NCBI GenBank assembly: GCA_021813195.1
Contig: JAKALI010000004.1
Coordinates: forward strand, 15,494-30,667
From: Pseudomonadota bacterium
GTDB taxonomy: Bacteria > Pseudomonadota > Alphaproteobacteria > Rhizobiales > Hyphomicrobiaceae
Reading direction: 5' to 3'
DNA length: 15,174 bases
A model generated the notes under the pieces. The model searched no databases. It was not told the DNA's origin and saw nothing but the letters and a program-made list of their open reading frames with translations. Positions within the stretch are counted from its first letter, which is position 1. Every line of letters starts with the position of its first letter. Of the stretch, positions 14,641 to 15,174 are shown one piece after another. Position numbers and translations under genes: made by a program.

Positions 14641-15174
14641 ATGATCTCACGTGACGCGCTGAGGCGGCTCTGGTCGTCCTTTGTCTTCTCTGGCGGCGAG
14701 GCAAAAGCAAGCCGGACTGGGGCCCTACTCGCATTCGAAACGCTTGGGCGACCGGTGTGGACGCCGCGCGACTATCAGGCCTTCGCCCGCGAGGGCTTCA
14801 TGCAGAACCCGATCGTGTATCGCTCTGTGCGTATGATCGCGGAAGCTGCCGCCAATATTCCACTCTTGCTTTATGAAAGCGGCCACGAACACGATCACCA
14901 TCCTCTGCTCGACCTCATCGCCAATCCCAATCCGGAGCAGACATCGGCGGATTTCTTCGAGGCCTGGTACGGATATCTGCTGGTCTCGGGCAACGCCTAC
15001 GTCGAAGCCGTCGGCATCGGCGGCGAGATCCGCGAATTGTACGTCTTGCGGCCCGATCGGATGAAAGTCATCCCAGGCCTTGAAGGGTGGCCCGAAGCTT
15101 ACGAATATTCTGCAGCGGGCCACAGCATTCGCTTCGATCTGGAGCCCGCAAACGGGGTGCGGCCGATCCTGCAC
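14641..15174 (+). CDS. HK97-type portal protein (GTA g3-like), 3' partial
   Basis: The first 178 residues of a portal protein, which forms the dodecameric ring at one capsid vertex through which DNA is packaged by the terminase. The frame runs open to the window edge with no stop. ATG 14641 has AAGGAT at 14629-14634. Recognisable GTA/HK97 portal segments are GRPVWTPRDYQAFAREGF (about 37-54), NPIVYRSVRMIAEAAANIPL (56-75), HPLLDLIANPNPEQTSADFFE (about 87-107), LLVSGNAYVEAV (113-124) and ELYVLRPDRMKVIPG (131-145). The spacing of 49 nt after the large terminase and the order small terminase, large terminase, portal match the opening of GTA structural clusters. Protease and capsid genes would be expected just beyond the window. 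Confidence 0.92.
   Translation, partial: MISRDALRRLWSSFVFSGGEAKASRTGALLAFETLGRPVWTPRDYQAFAREGFMQNPIVYRSVRMIAEAAANIPLLLYESGHEHDHHPLLDLIANPNPEQTSADFFEAWYGYLLVSGNAYVEAVGIGGEIRELYVLRPDRMKVIPGLEGWPEAYEYSAAGHSIRFDLEPANGVRPILH

Noticed and set aside
10589..15174. A prophage or genomic island integrated at dusA
   Set aside because: dusA is a known integration target, and packaging genes lie nearby, but no integrase or regulatory phage genes are visible, dusA appears full length, and an unrelated exporter gene separates the two. The terminase and portal look GTA-like.
14725..15174. 149-codon minus-strand ORF at the right edge
   Set aside because: It is antisense to the portal gene, whose plus-strand frame is open to the edge and carries clear portal motifs.
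1..15174. CRISPR arrays, tRNA or rRNA genes, insertion sequences
   Set aside because: No regularly spaced repeats, no cloverleaf-like sequences and no transposase-like proteins were found on either strand by eye.

Overview
The window looks like chromosomal DNA from an alphaproteobacterium, probably in or near the Hyphomicrobiales. The basis is the fairly GC-rich coding, the dense same-strand operon structure, and a gene-transfer-agent (GTA)-type head-gene cluster of the kind common in that class. Every gene I can support lies on the + strand. The order assignment is inference.

Positions 1-10579 hold a nitrogen-assimilation gene set. It begins with an IPNS-type 2-oxoglutarate/Fe(II) oxygenase that is cut by the left edge, then an unrecognised protein, then an ABC permease and ATPase of the nitrate/taurine type. 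Two paralogous DUF1989 proteins follow (historically UAAP1 and UAAP2), then a 1207-residue biotin-dependent 'urea carboxylase' and an allophanate hydrolase. Tight spacing and overlaps (10 nt, ATGA, 8 nt, 9 nt, ATGA) argue for one transcript from at least the unknown protein onward. The DUF1989 pair, together with an Asp at residue 699 of the carboxylase, suggests the real substrate is guanidine: import, carboxylation to carboxyguanidine, deimination by the DUF1989 pair to allophanate, and hydrolysis to ammonia and CO2. The oxygenase is the most intriguing member because related 2-oxoglutarate enzymes can release guanidine from arginine-like substrates.

Positions 10589-12430 hold two ordinary genes: tRNA-dihydrouridine synthase DusA and a TauE/SafE-type membrane exporter.

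Positions 12431-12754 form a regulatory gap. It contains nested inverted repeats and a near-consensus sigma-70 promoter (TTGACA, 17 nt, TATCTT) overlapping the outer repeat. A roughly 125-nt leader follows.

Positions 12755-15174 start a GTA/phage-like packaging cluster: a small-terminase-like protein, the large terminase, and a portal protein that runs off the right edge. Its pattern matches the opening genes of Rhodobacter capsulatus-type GTAs, so the promoter region is probably the control point for GTA production.
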